Below, one piece after another: positions 26,135 to 37,967 of a DNA stretch of 64,000 bases. Source of the DNA: Polyodon spathula. Taxonomy: Eukaryota; Chordata; Actinopteri; Acipenseriformes; Polyodontidae. Location of the stretch: contig NC_054548.1 in assembly GCF_017654505.1 (NCBI RefSeq), positions 39,395,545-39,459,544 on the forward strand, in the 5' to 3' direction. Position 1 is the stretch's first letter. Each line of letters starts with the position of its first letter. Below the pieces are notes generated by a model. The model searched no databases. It was given only the letters and a program-made list of their open reading frames with translations, and was not told the DNA's origin. Position numbers and translations under genes: made by a program.

Positions 26135-26935
26135 AGTTTTTTATACTTGAATGGAGAAGCGATGTGACCAACCTGGCCCCCTTCCATGAGGAAATGGACA
26201 CCCGCTTCCTCCTACATGTGTCAGATGCTGTACAGAAAGGGTGCTGGAAAGCATATGTGCGAGCCATAGATACCGACGTTGTGGTGTTGCCGATTGCCAC
26301 GTTCAACGTCTGATGAGCTGTGGGTGGCACTTGGTACTGGATCAAATTTTTGGTATATACCAGTCCATGAACTGGCTGCTGCAATGGATCCCAGGATTTG
26401 TGCCACTCTCCCTGTCTTCCATGCATTCACAGGGTGTGACACTGCCTCTGCGTTTGGGGGGAGAGGCAAGAAGACTGCCTGCGACACATGGAAAGGTTTC
26501 CCAGAGGCTACCGAGGCATTCGAAGACCTCCTGCTCATACAAAGTGCCATCAGTGACTCAATGATGTCAGTACTGGAGAGGTTTGTGGTGTTGCTCTGTG
26601 ACTGCACAAGTGACACCATGAAGGTCAATGCAGCCAGGAAGCAACTGTTCACCCTTGAGAACATACCACCAACACAGGCAGCATATCAAACGGGCCAGCT
26701 ACTAGAAACAAGCCCTAACACCTCACCCTGAGCTTCCAAGCCTGTCAGATTGGGACTGGAGGAAGGAAACCGCAGGGTGGCAACCACTGTGGACCACCCT
26801 TCCAGAAGCATCACAGTCGTGTTATGAACTCATTCACTGTGGGTGTAGGAAGGGATGCACTGGGCAATGCAAATGTGTCAAGGCCGCCCTCAAGTGCACT
26901 GCTCTCTGTTCCTGTTCTGGAGAATGTTAGCACTA
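26135..26935 (+). pseudogene. Transposon-type gene remnant, FEN/PIN-like motifs and Cys-rich tail
   Basis: The plus strand encodes a degraded protein in three frame segments: LEWRSDVTNLAPFHEEMDTRF to VLPIATFN (26146-26311), DELWVALGTGSNFWYIPVHE to QAAYQTGQ (26306-26700), then LSLPSLSDWDWRKETAGWQP to a CGCRKGC-CKC-CTALCSCSGEC tail (26728-26935). I recall the same order of blocks from uncharacterised, repetitive proteins of fish and invertebrates. The three acidic clusters (EEMDTR, IDTDVVVL, FTGCDTAS) are arranged as in FEN1/XPG and PIN-like nucleases. That is my inference from motif order, not an established assignment. Two frameshifts show the copy is dead. TTTTCTTTCAG at 26125-26135 could be a former splice acceptor. 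Confidence 0.6.
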
Positions 26936-28870
26936 AGCTAGCTCTCAGATTATTGCTGACATCTAATGTACATGTAGACACCAAATTTATAATAAAATGG
27001 TTTATTTGTGGCATTCATTACAACTTCCCAATCGGACAGCACATTTGAGCCCTGAGTGAGGTCATTGACCTCTCAAGGTCAACAGAGGTCAAACTTCCAA
27101 AGATTTCACATATGAAAATAATGTTCCAGGACACAGAAATGCACATAAATCTATGTAATCTATCATGGTGTCAAAATACCAAATTATCATTGTCAGAGGT
27201 CATAGCTCCACATCTGAAAACAAACCTTAGGGTATGTACAAATACTGTGGAAAATGTCATGCTTTTATCATACAGTGCACAATACCTTTTATATATGAGC
27301 TTATCAGCTGTACTATAAAGCTGGACCAGATAAAGACAAGTAAACATAGCTGCTTAACATGAAAGGCTGCTGACTGACTAGTTACCAATGACCATACCAC
27401 TTTCATTTATATGGTGGTCTTTATGTAAGCGCATCCCGGTGCTTTGCATAATTTAACAAACTAGAAGACCTCTAAACTGCTCAGTAGCAAATCAGTCAAA
27501 TACAAAAGATACGAATGGTTTTCATTTAAGTGTACATTTTAGTTGTTGTGGTATTGGAAGGATATTGAGAATACCCAGTCATGTTTATTTTATATAGTGT
27601 ACTTGAGCTTGGAAGGGAAGGAAGCATATAGTGACAGCAGGACACAGTGACAGCTATAGCTAAATTAAACAAGTACACAAGTACGCCACAGCTGTACATT
27701 CAAAATGAAAATATCAGTATGACAAAATAGCAAATGATGATGTTTGTCAACAGTAAGTACAGAATAGAATGGAATATGCAATGGAAATGTCTGATCACGT
27801 TATTGCTGATGTTTGCTATAACAAGATCAATAACAGACCTTCGTTAAAATAAAACGACAGTGACCCACTGAATTTGTGTGACCAAGGTATAATGAAAATT
27901 ATTTTTATTATTCATTGGTAAACATCAGCATGGTTTAAATGGAGTAAATAATGCCCAAACCATGCCATTTATATGGAATGGTTTATATGGACTACACTAA
28001 AATCCATCCTTCTAGTCAGTTGTTAAAGAAACCATAAAACAGATATTAACATTTCTAGTATTTGAATATCAAACTTTATCTGAATCAAAAATAACTCATG
28101 AGCTGAATAGTGTCCACTAACACTAATTAAGGCTAGGGATACATAAACAAAACAATAAACAATGGGACAAATTGAATGAATGATAAACAAGGCTTTGAAA
28201 TACATTTCTTGCCTTTTAAGAATTTGTAATTCCTTAATGTAGCTGTGCTAAAGATCTCTTGGCTCTTTACCAGTACTTGTTTACTTTGACTACTAATGCA
28301 GATACAGTGTGCAGAATTATTATTGTGTGAATACAAAACGGTTCTGCTACCTAATCACTTACTTTGCTGTAGGTCAGAAAAGGGTCAGATACTAGGGTTG
28401 TTAATAAAAGGTAAGAAATTTGATTTAAAGTCTTAGGTTATCAGTCTGTCAAGAAACAGCCATGTGAAATAAGCTTAACCTGTGCCAAGCTAAGATTTAA
28501 AATGATGAACCTCAAAGAACATTTCCTTGAATAGCCCTGCTTGTAATACCTCCAGCATGTGATATAGCTAGAGCCCAATATAGGTTTTGCATAACATATA
28601 GAATGTGTAACATGTTTTGATAAAAAACAAAAGACTTTTAGATAAGATTTTTGAGTATTGTATAATGTGCACATTTGCAATTGTAAATGCACTTTCTCTA
28701 CTTTGAAGTGCAAAGGAAACATTTTCTGAGCGGAAGAAAACAATAGTAATGGAATAAAACAATACAGATATTTACAGTAATTTCAGGAAAATATGTTAGA
28801 ATGAAGTAGTTTTATTTCTCTTTGCACTTTATTAAAAAAAAAATGGTGCAAATGTAAAAGACACGGGTTT
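26936..28870. other. Intergenic, nothing recognised
   Basis: AT-rich sequence without convincing exons. TGACCTC/AGGTCA words cluster near 27062-27090. No terminal repeats or microsatellite of note. Confidence 0.4.
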
Positions 28871-29314
28871 GATTCTCAAGGGTAGATGTACTAAAGTGTT
28901 GCGGCTGTCGCAATAGTCGAAACCAGTTGTAAACGAGTTGAAAGTCCAGGGTAAAATAACAAGCTGTGAACATGTGGGCTGCAGTGCGTAGGTGAAAAGG
29001 TGATGCAGGTGATGGTTTGGAATTGTGCACAATTTAGCACTACACCCGTGACTAACGTAAATAAAAACTGACAGTATACATTTGGCTTATGGGCTACTCA
29101 TGATAATATTTATTAGTGGTATAATGCAAAATGTGTTGCTGGTCCCTTGAAATTTGTATTAACGAGAATTGACTGTCCTCCTGTAAGTATCATAACTTGT
29201 GATTGCAGCACCACGATCTGTTTTGTGTTACTTGTATAGACTACTAAGTACTAAAACCAGCTAAAATTATTTAGTTTCAATTTAAAATAATCTTTTATTC
29301 GCATTGTACACCAA

Positions 29315-29318
<4 letters not shown>

Positions 29319-29408
<90 letters not shown>
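29319..29408. repeat. (GT)n(TA)n microsatellite
   Basis: A GT run (from about 29315) continues into about 38 TA units ending at 29408. Confidence 0.97.
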
Positions 29409-29409
<1 letters not shown>

Positions 29410-29456
29410 CTGGTTACAAGCCCTGGACTTTAACCACTGGACCACACTGCCTCCTA
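29410..29456 (-). mobile_element. SINE head, truncated at the microsatellite
   Basis: Read on the minus strand, TAGGAGGCAGTGTGGTCCAG followed by TGGTTAAAGTCCAGGGCTTG is the 5' head of the same SINE family found at 59576. The rest of the element is replaced by the TA repeat. Confidence 0.7.
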
Positions 29457-29939
29457 AGAGAAAAATATTAACATGCAAGTTTCTCAGATTGTTTCAAACT
29501 GTACATTTCAGTATCCAGCCCCACCCTGATTTGGAACTGCACTGTCCGCTGCACACTGAGCGATTTTATTGTATTTTTTTTAAACCCAACACCACCTTAT
29601 GTCAGACAAACATGTCTGGTTTAGCGAGGCGCTACTGTAGGATTATGAAAAGCTTTTTAATAGAAACATTGGGGGTGAAGGTGGGGGCTCCACTATAGAG
29701 TCTGATGGGATTAAAGTGCCTTTCGTTATTTATTAAAAAAAATGTTGCACGATTCTCGCAATGCTAGAAATTTCGTCAAGAGGATGGAACAAATATTTAA
29801 ATTTGTATATTGCGGCTGTCTTCATTAACATATTTTTTCTCAGTACATACAAAATGTTTACTTTGCAAACGAAAATACAATTTGCGGTATGTTTTCTCTG
29901 CGACTGGCCCATCTTGGTACATCTACCCCTCAGTGCTTT

Positions 29940-31770
29940 TCACACTAGCCTTGTCAGTTACCACTTAAGCTACAGTGATAACAAATATTAAAAGGCATTT
30001 ACTCCACCTAGTGGCAAGCCTAAGACTTTCACAAGCAAGAATGGCTGTACATGTTTCTGAGAACTATATAAAAACTATGTAATTAGACTGGTTTATTAAT
30101 ATTGGGAGTGGCTCCTGCTTACATTTTCAGAAGAAAATACTGTCAGTTAAATGTGGGGTAAAATTTCTGATATTTTTCTTTATAACAGCCAAAATGTAAT
30201 ATTTATATATTTTTGCAAAACAAATATATAAATAAATAACTTAATATAGTGAGCAGAAAGTTATTATGGAACATATACAGAAATAATGGGTGCTTTTTTT
30301 CCCCCATTCTTTGGGATTGATCCACTGAGAGTTTCCTCCACCTTACTGTAGATAAAAGCTGTTCATGTTTATAAAGTAAGAACACAAGAAGTAAATAATA
30401 GTGTTGGAGTAGTGACTATGACATTCAATTTCAAGTCTAGAAATGGAAACAGAACAGAATTCAGACAGAAAGTCCAGTCTTTCTCCACCTGTTAACAAAA
30501 TTCATTGACTACAATATGTACATTATCAAATGTATTAACATGATGTTGATGATACAGTTTGAAGAGATGGTAAAAGTACGTTATCTGTGATCTGATCACT
30601 GAATCCATTTTCAATGATTTACAAAATCACTTGTGGGTTAATAATGTCAGATCATCATAGTTAGCAAGCACTGTGACAGAAGCTACATTATACTATTAAC
30701 ACACAAGAGTCAATAGCATTCACTTTTTATTATTAATGCTCATATTAATTTTACCATTTTCATAAGACAAGCCACATTTATTTATTTTTTGGTCAGTGCT
30801 CAGCCAAAACAGGTGTATATAAAACACTTTTATTAACAAAACAGAAACAAACAAACAAACAAAAAAAAGATTTAAAAGATTGACGACATTTCGTGTTTGT
30901 CATTGAATTTACAAAGTTTGCTTTTGTGTTTCTGTATAAAGAAAGCAGTTTATTTCGTTTTAAAGTTACACAAAAGCTGTTTAAAGTATATGAACATAAT
31001 ATGCATTTCATTTTTTTTTCTCACAAACCACCACCACAACATATACCAAAGCATTTTTGTCTATATTCTTAAAGCACATAGAAAGAATAATTATAGTTAT
31101 TAGGGTAACAAAGCTTTAAAATACAGCCTTTTATGCGAGTAAAGCCAGACAGGTTGAAAAACACCGCTAAACATTTTCTCTTTAAAAACACATTTAAAGA
31201 ACAGCCTCTTTGGTAACAAAAAGTTTTAAACCAAATAAAAAAACACAAAAAAATTAAAAAGGAATCATTAATTTTAACAGTATGGTTTAATATTTTAATA
31301 CTGGGTTCCTATCAGGTTTAATAACAGTTTCCCTGACATAGATGAAAAGGATGGCCCTGGAAACAATTCATTGTGTATACATTTACGACAGAAAGCGGTG
31401 CTTTCCATCATAACTTTGGTTATATTGGTTTGCAGACACACACACATTTATATATCTCAAAACAAGTCAATTTAACTGCAAAGGCATTTAACAAACTGTC
31501 AGCAGATAGCAAAATGGTGGTATGAATTTCAATAAAATGGCTGTTAGTGTGAGTAACAAAATAAGCTGTTAGGAAAGAGTCAGGAAGCCTGAAACATTCT
31601 CGCAAATAGTCAACTGATCCAAAGTGACTTTGTTATTTAACTATCTGCCACCAGTTAGTCTATCTGTCTATCACATTTACAAACAAAAATAAAACAAAAA
31701 ATATATCATGTTAAGATTTTATGTTTTTTTATGAAACAGGATCTTGAATTCAGAGTGGACGAGGAATGAC
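29940..31770 (-). other. Intergenic, then probable 3' UTR of the 31.8-33.1 kb gene
   Basis: No exon was recognised in 29940-30820. From 30829 an AATAAA on the minus strand (TTTATT on plus) lies about 940 bases downstream of the stop codon at 31776. The stretch 30820-31775 is therefore the likely 3' UTR of the minus-strand gene ending there. This is inferred from position. Confidence 0.35.
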
Positions 31771-31775
31771 AAGTC

Positions 31776-33094
31776 TTAATTATCTTCTGTGCCATTACCA
31801 GACACCTGAAAAATAAGAAATATATCATGAGTAATGTATGTTCAGCTAATTTTACTTCATTCCACTTCTTACCACCACCTTGAAACAAACACATCACTGT
31901 GGAATCAGCTTACAATATTTCCATTTCTTTTGATTTTTCAATTCTCTTTTCAGACAATCAGCTAATAATTTAATTGTTTTATGTTTTTCAGTGAAGAATG
32001 CTATTCATGTTTTGTTTTTTTTGTTTTTTTAATTTAAGTCAAGCAGCTGTTGTATGTAGAGAGTTAATTGGAGAATGGTAAAAACTTAGTATAAAACACA
32101 AGCACACTGTGGGAAGTACAGGAGTTACTAAAGGCGGTATTGGGTATTGCATTTCCTGTCTACAAGTATTGTTCAGGGAATGCATTTGTGGAGCTGTACC
32201 TGATTCACACTTTATAATTCAAATAAATGTAGTCTGGAATCCAACATTTTATATGCTTGGCCCTAGCACCATAACATGATAGGTTTGACAGCATGCATGA
32301 CAGAGCCCACAACCTGAGTTGCAATTCAGACTGGCTTCACATATTTGTGTGTATACTAAATTTATTTTTATCGTTACATTTCATCATCACACATTAGGGG
32401 TAAGAGATAGGGTTAAATGACTTCGTTAATGTTGAAAACTTGCTTAGTTTGTGAATCACAATGATGTTTAAGCCAGGCTGTACTGCAAGTTCTCTTACAT
32501 ACTCTTTAAGCATATTGTAATTGGGCCACTGGTTAAGCATGCAGATCTCAAAGCGACTAAAATGTTGGATTAATAATGTGACTGATAACACCGTGTAACA
32601 TTTTTTTTTTATTTTGTTCCTGGGTAGTAAGTGTTATTTCCTAATTGCTTATGCCTCAAAAGTATAGAAAATGGCTATTATTCCCCACAAACTTTGCTTT
32701 TGTGACCAGGACAGGTACATTTCAAAATATCACTATTTCCAATGAGAAAACGGGTGCTTTTGTGTCTTTTCGTTCACATAAAGTCAGAAAAAAACAACAT
32801 ATGAATCCAAATTAACATGTATTTATACTAAAGTAATACAAAAATGACTACAAAAGATTTAGAAGCGAGTAGTTTTTCGAGATTTACGATTATACTGTAA
32901 ATTTACAGTAAATATTCATATTGCACTGAGAAATAGCAACTTTTACCAGAGGATTATGAAGACATTTACCAATAATCAATGGGTGATTGACAAATCATAA
33001 GAAACAGTAAGCAGATTCCACTTTGTGTTTTCATACACCACACTCACAACGAAGGACCTACCGCAGCATAGTTAACTGGTTCTCCCTCTTTTGA
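31776..33094 (-). CDS. Last two exons of an unassigned membrane-protein gene (CD47-like tail?)
   Basis: Two small exons with good splice sites: 33062-33094 encodes SKEGEPVNYAA (acceptor TTTGTTCACAG, donor GTAGGT), and 31776-31805 encodes VSGNGTEDN-stop (acceptor TTATTTTTCAG). They splice in phase 0 to an acidic tail. The spacing of E-P-x-N and the final S/D residues resembles the alternatively spliced micro-exon tail of CD47, and CD47 is a 3q13 neighbour of GUCA1C in human. No Ig or five-transmembrane exons were found nearby, so the identity is unproven. A signal-peptide exon at 41306-41357 on the same strand could be its 5' end, with middle exons lost in the gap or unrecognised. A 31-nt block at 44139-44169 could read FLTTNNMKPK but lies upstream of that start. 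Confidence 0.35.
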
Positions 33095-33390
33095 CTGTGA
33101 ACAAAATACATGATATTATTAAGTTTGCATTAAAAGGACAGTGTATAGTCTTTAAAATCTCAATTTATGACGTTTCTGACAAAGATTTTAAGTTTAACAG
33201 CTTCTTCTCGCGCACAGCCTTTGAGTGGGTTTGAACTAAATACACTACGGACTTCCATATTTTGTTAGATTGTATGTTATAAATCTACTAAAGCGCTGTT
33301 CTAAAAATGTTAAAAGCAATGTTTCTGGTAAGTCAAATCAATTGTTCACATACTTCAATATTTAGGATACGAGTATTCTGAATAAGTACT

Positions 33391-34014
33391 TGTCACAAAG
33401 ACGGCCGAGTGGGTGACATCAGAACCAGGAAGGAATGAACACAAAGACAGGACAAATTAAATGAAATGATGAAGACACTTGCTTGCGCCGGTTTATTGTA
33501 AATAAAAGGTTTAAACAAACAGAAAACAGAACATGGCACTTTACGCCAAAAGACACACAAAATGGACAATACTAGACAAGCACGGTGAGCAGATAGACAG
33601 ACTAACAAGTATCGTGCTTGTCCTACCAGCACGCAATAGCAATTGATAATAAGCTCTATTACTCCTCTCTCTCCCCTTCCCTACTCACCGAACACCCAAC
33701 CGCGAGTGGGTGAAAACATGTTGCTTTTATGCAGCTCTACCAAGACTCAACTGCTAATCAATCACTCAACTGGAGTCTCAGTACAACTGCACGTGAATTA
33801 ATAAAGTGCAATTCCCCGTTCTCACATATTATTACTTTTTACTTGCACGTGAAGCGCTGTGCAATCCTCGTGTCTAAATACAAATATACATTTTAAACAC
33901 TCGTGTTACACAGACCCGTTTATATCCCGTGCACCAGTGACTATACACCAACATATAACACACCACACGCAACATATAACAGATAATATACACAGGGGCG
34001 GGCACTTTGTCACA
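33391..34014 (-). mobile_element. Solo LTR with 5-bp target duplication
   Basis: The element starts TGTCACAAAG and ends CTTTGTCACA (TG...CA, 10-bp perfect inverted ends). It is flanked by GTACT on both sides (33386-33390 and 34015-34019). In minus orientation it has GCATAAAAGC as a TATA-like box and TACAATAAACC as a poly-A signal downstream. There is no internal region, so it is a solo LTR of a retroelement left by recombination. The family is not determined. Confidence 0.85.
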
Positions 34015-34349
34015 GTACTCCTTGAGTATTTCACATGTAACGCCAACGAAACAGAATACTTACTGCGCTGAACATGCGTATTGGGCAAATATAGTGGATT
34101 CCATGGAAAATGTCCCCGGTACCATGGTAAACTTGTAGTACCTAGAGTCACGTCACCGTATACCAAGGTTACCATTGGTGCAGCTTAAAGTGTAAAATCA
34201 ATACTTTCTTTTTCCAGCTGAGTGCACCATGGAGCTTTTAAGAATTGAATGGGCTGTATATCATTCCTGAACAAGAAGATTTCTGTTTTAGATCTCTCTC
34301 TGTAGGGGTACCGTGCGAGTACTGTAGTATTTTACTAAGTATACTAGTA

Positions 34350-35566
34350 TCCTAACTAACTTGCTTGATTTTTTTGAGGATGCAACATCGATAATGGATA
34401 ATTGCAAAGCATATGACATGGTTTATTTAGATTTCCAGAAAGCTTTTGACAAAGTCCCGCACAAAAGATTAATTCTCAAACTGAACGCAGTTGGGATTCA
34501 AGGAAACACATGTACATGGATTAGGGAGTGGTTAACATGTAGAAAACAGAAAGTACTGATTAGAGGAAAAACCTCAGAATGGAGTGTGGTAACCAGTGGT
34601 GTACCACAGGGATCAGTATTAGGTCCTCTGCTATTCCTAATCTACATTAATGATTTAGATTCTGGTATAGTAAGCAAACTTGTTAAATTTGCAGACGACA
34701 CAAAAGTAGGAGGAGTGGCAAACACTGTTGCAGCAGCAAAGGTCATTCAAAATGATCTAGACAAGATTCAGAACTGGGCAGACACATGGCAAATGACATT
34801 TAATAGAGAAAAGTGTAAGGTACTGCACGCAGGAAATAAAAATGTACATTATAAATATCATATGGGAGATACTGAAATTGGAGAAGGAATCTATGAAAAA
34901 GACCTAGGAGTTTTTGTTGACTCAGAAATGTCTTCATCTAGACAATGTGGGGAAGCTATAAAAAAGGCTAACAAGATGCTCGGATACATTGTGAAAAGTG
35001 TTGAATTTAAATCAAGGGAAGTAATGTTAAAACTGTACAATGCACTAGTAAGACCTCATCTTGAATATTGTGTGCAGTTCTGGTCACCTCGCTATAAAAA
35101 AGATATTGCTGCTCTAGAAAGAGTGCAAAGAAGAGCGACCAGAATTATTCCGGGCTTAAAAGGCATGTCATATGCAGACAGGCTAAAAGAATTGAATCTG
35201 TTCAGTCTTGAACAAAGAAGACTACGTGGCGACCTAATTCAAGCATTCAAAATTCTAAAAGGTATTGACAGTGTCGACCCAAGGGACTTTTTCAGCCTGA
35301 AAAAAGAAACAAGGACCAGGGGTCACAAATGGAGTTTAGAAAAAGGGGCATTCAGAACAGAAAATAGGAGACACTTTTTTACACAGAGAATTGTGAGGGT
35401 CTGGAATCAACTCCCCAGTAATGTTGTTGAAGCTGACACCCTGGGATCCTTCAAGAAGCTGCTTGATGAGATTTTGGGATCAATAAGCTACTAACAATCA
35501 AACGAGCAAGATGGGCCGAATGGCCTCCTCTCGTTTGTAAACTTTCTTATGTTCTTATGTTCTTAT
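34350..35566 (+). mobile_element. 5'-truncated CR1/L2-like LINE
   Basis: The body is the RT coding region followed by a short 3' UTR (CAAGATGGGCCGAATGGCCT). It ends in 8-bp TTATGTTC repeats at about 35547-35566, a tail type used by CR1/L2-like elements. The 5' break is at roughly 34350; no clear target duplication was found. Confidence 0.85.
34361..35494 (+). CDS. LINE reverse transcriptase, C-terminal 377 codons
   Basis: The protein contains RT palm motifs MVYLDFQKAFDKVPHKRL, TSGVPQGSVLGPLLFLIYIN and FADDTK (catalytic Asp pair). The thumb and C-terminal region typical of Jockey-superfamily LINEs (CR1/L2/Rex-like) follows: RPHLEYCVQFWSP, LERVQRRATRII, RLKELNLFSLEQRRLRGDLI and RVWNQLP. The endonuclease and N-terminal RT are missing through 5' truncation just before LLDFFEDATSI. 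The remaining frame is uninterrupted to the stop, suggesting a young insertion. The enzyme would copy element RNA at a nicked target. This copy cannot do so alone because it has no endonuclease. Confidence 0.9.
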   Translation: MLDFFEDATSIMDNCKAYDMVYLDFQKAFDKVPHKRLILKLNAVGIQGNTCTWIREWLTCRKQKVLIRGKTSEWSVVTSGVPQGSVLGPLLFLIYINDLDSGIVSKLVKFADDTKVGGVANTVAAAKVIQNDLDKIQNWADTWQMTFNREKCKVLHAGNKNVHYKYHMGDTEIGEGIYEKDLGVFVDSEMSSSRQCGEAIKKANKMLGYIVKSVEFKSREVMLKLYNALVRPHLEYCVQFWSPRYKKDIAALERVQRRATRIIPGLKGMSYADRLKELNLFSLEQRRLRGDLIQAFKILKGIDSVDPRDFFSLKKETRTRGHKWSLEKGAFRTENRRHFFTQRIVRVWNQLPSNVVEADTLGSFKKLLDEILGSISY

Positions 35567-36539
35567 TTCGTATTATATAAGTCGAAGACAAATGCATGCT
35601 GCCAGTTTTTAATAAAGTTAAAAACAATTTGAAATTACAGAACAATGAAAAAATATTACACATCTGCAGCAACACCTTTCTTTTTATTGTATGGTGGTGC
35701 AGTATCCACCACTTTCAACACCTCCACTTTTGTTTGCTACATGGAAATAGCATTGATGCCTGAGCGCTATGGAGACTCAAAAATGCATCACAGGGTCAGT
35801 AGCCCCAAACCAGCACTAAAATACAGAACAGAGGCGATAATCTGGATGCAAGTGAATGCATTTCCCAATATCCTTTGCACTCAGCTGTTCAAACTAGGGT
35901 GATCCGTTTTAGTCACATTTCTCTTCCCTGGTGGGGCTGTAATTCGCACTAAAAGGAAACTCGTTCTAAGTTAATTCGTATTGTAAGAAGTAATTTCTAA
36001 CAAGTGACTGCTAAATTTGGTCGGGACCATGTCAAAAATTCATAGTATCAGGAAATTCATCTAATCCAAGTTCATTTTAATGAGAATTAACTGTATTTAC
36101 ATTTTTGGGAAAAGCACTTTTAGAATGTAGTTTAAAACCGATATTAGTATTTATTATTTGATTGTTATTGTTGTGCAGTGCTCGTAAAATGATCTCAAAT
36201 CAGACCTCTGGTGCACACCCTAGTTGCTTAACATCAAAGCATAGGTCCTTAAGTTATCTCGAGCTGTTCAATTTCATAAAGGACGTTGCATTTCCATGAA
36301 GCACAATGGCTCAGTCTTTTCATTTTCATTTAATGTACGGGTCCTCCCCCAGAGCGGGAGCAAGTGGCAACGGCCCCCAAGAAAAACGAATTTCAGGGTT
36401 TTACAGGGCTCCAAAGCCTGCATATCCTGGGCATAAACATGTGCCTTAATAGGGACCCAAAATTCAAAATAAGTGTATAACTTTGTTAATTTTTTTATGA
36501 TTTTAGGCGTTGAGATTTAAAGAGCAAGTGAGCTGGGAG
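35567..36539. other. Intergenic or intronic, nothing recognised
   Basis: No convincing exon or element. A plus-strand frame at 35645-35902 (GGAVSTTFNTSTFVCYM) has no supporting features. Confidence 0.35.
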
Positions 36540-37496
36540 ACATTGTGCATACGACAACAATAGCCCTGGTGCTTCACAAAACTGGCCTTTATGGGAGAGT
36601 GGCAAAAAAAAGCCATTGTTGAAAAAAAAACTCACATCAAATCTTGGCTAGAATTTCCTAGAAGGCAGGTGGGAAGACTCTGAGACCAAGTGGAAGAAGA
36701 TTCTATGGTCTGATGAGACCAAAATAGAGCTTTTTGGCCTCAACGTTAAGCGGTTTGTTTGGCGCAAGCCTCACAACGCACATCATCCTGAGAACACCAC
36801 CCCTACCGTGAAGCATGGTGGTGGAAGCATCATGCTATGGGGATTCTTCTATGCGTCAGGGCCTGGAAAGCTTGTGAAGATACAGAGCAAAATGGATGCA
36901 GCAAAGTACAGAGTAATACTGGAGGAAAACCTGCTGAAGTCTGCAAGAGACCTGGGACTTGGGAGAAGATTCATCTTCCAGCAAGACAATGACCCCAAAC
37001 ATACAGCCAAAGCCACACTGGAGTGGCTTAAAAACAAAAAGGTCAATGTCCTGGAGTGGCCCAGTCAAAACCTGGACCTCAATCCAACTGAGAATATGTG
37101 GAAAGAGTTGAAAATGGCTGTTCATCAAAGGTCCCCATCCAACTTGATGGAGCTTGAGCAATTTTGCAGAAGAATGGGCAAAAATTGCAGTGTCCAGACA
37201 TGCAAAGCTGGTAGAGACTTATCCAAATAAACTCATGACTGTAATTGCTGCCAAAGGTGCCACTACCAAATATTGACTCAAGGGGGTGAACACTTATGCA
37301 ATCAATTATTTTCTGTTTTGTATTTGTAATTAATTTAGAACAATTTGTAGATTTTATTTTTCACTTTGACATTATGGACTTTTTTTGTGTTGATCAGTGG
37401 CAAAAACTCCTAATTAAATCCATTTTGATTCCATGTTGTAACACAATAAAATGTGGAAAAGTCAAAGGGGGGTGAATACTTTTGAGAGCCACTGTA
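36540..37496 (+). pseudogene. Tc1-like transposase pseudogene and 3' terminal repeat
   Basis: The sequence reads TGLYGRVAKK, then after frameshifts KILWSDETKIELFGLN, TVKHGGGSIMLWGFF, QQDNDPKH and NPTENMWKELK. It therefore retains all three catalytic blocks, the last part open from 36808 to 37230. The 3' end has GAATACTTTTGAGAGCCACT as its terminal repeat. The 5' half (HTH region and left repeat) is gone. It belongs to the Tc1/mariner superfamily but is a different copy from those at 4.4-7.4 kb. Confidence 0.85.
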
Positions 37497-37967
37497 GCTG
37501 GTGAGTGTGTAGGAGTAAAACGTTTCAAAGTGAAAGCAAACGCAGTGTTAACCCATTCATTAATACTTACATTTTTATACTATGTAGCTATGTTTACACC
37601 ATGCCTTTTATACCCTAAAAGGGCCTGGTGACACCAGCGCTTCGCGTAGTAGGCAGTGCCACACCAGCGCATCTATACCCAAGCCTCAGTTACATTAACA
37701 GGGTAAAAAAAAAAAAAAGTACTTTATGTTAAGCATTACATTAAGCGTGAAAATACCCTCCCTCCCCCATTGTGATCTTCCTTAATATACAAAGAAAATA
37801 TGGCTGCACTGTGAAGACACAGGCAGAAGAGGAAGAAGAGATTTGCACTGTACATATGTTTGAACATACATTTCCATTTGACTTGAACTTGTTAAAAATT
37901 GAATTTAGTCTTTTAAAAATAACAAACTTAAGTACTGTGCCTATTTAAACAGATAGGCAATCACAGT

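Larger units (their letters stand above)
28880..29936. mobile_element. DNA transposon with GGGTAGATGTAC TIRs
   Basis: AGGGTAGATGTAC near 28880 is matched by GTACATCTACCCC near 29923-29935 in inverted orientation. TCA is present just outside both ends, so a 3-bp target duplication is possible. GCGGCTGTC recurs inside both halves. A TA microsatellite and a truncated SINE head lie inside. No transposase frame remains. I think of PIF/Harbinger-type elements, with low certainty. Confidence 0.55.

Noticed and set aside
35645..35902. GGAVSTTFNTSTFVCYM frame as a possible IgV exon
   Set aside because: Only one cysteine in Ig context, no YxC motif, and opposite strand to the signal-peptide and tail exons.
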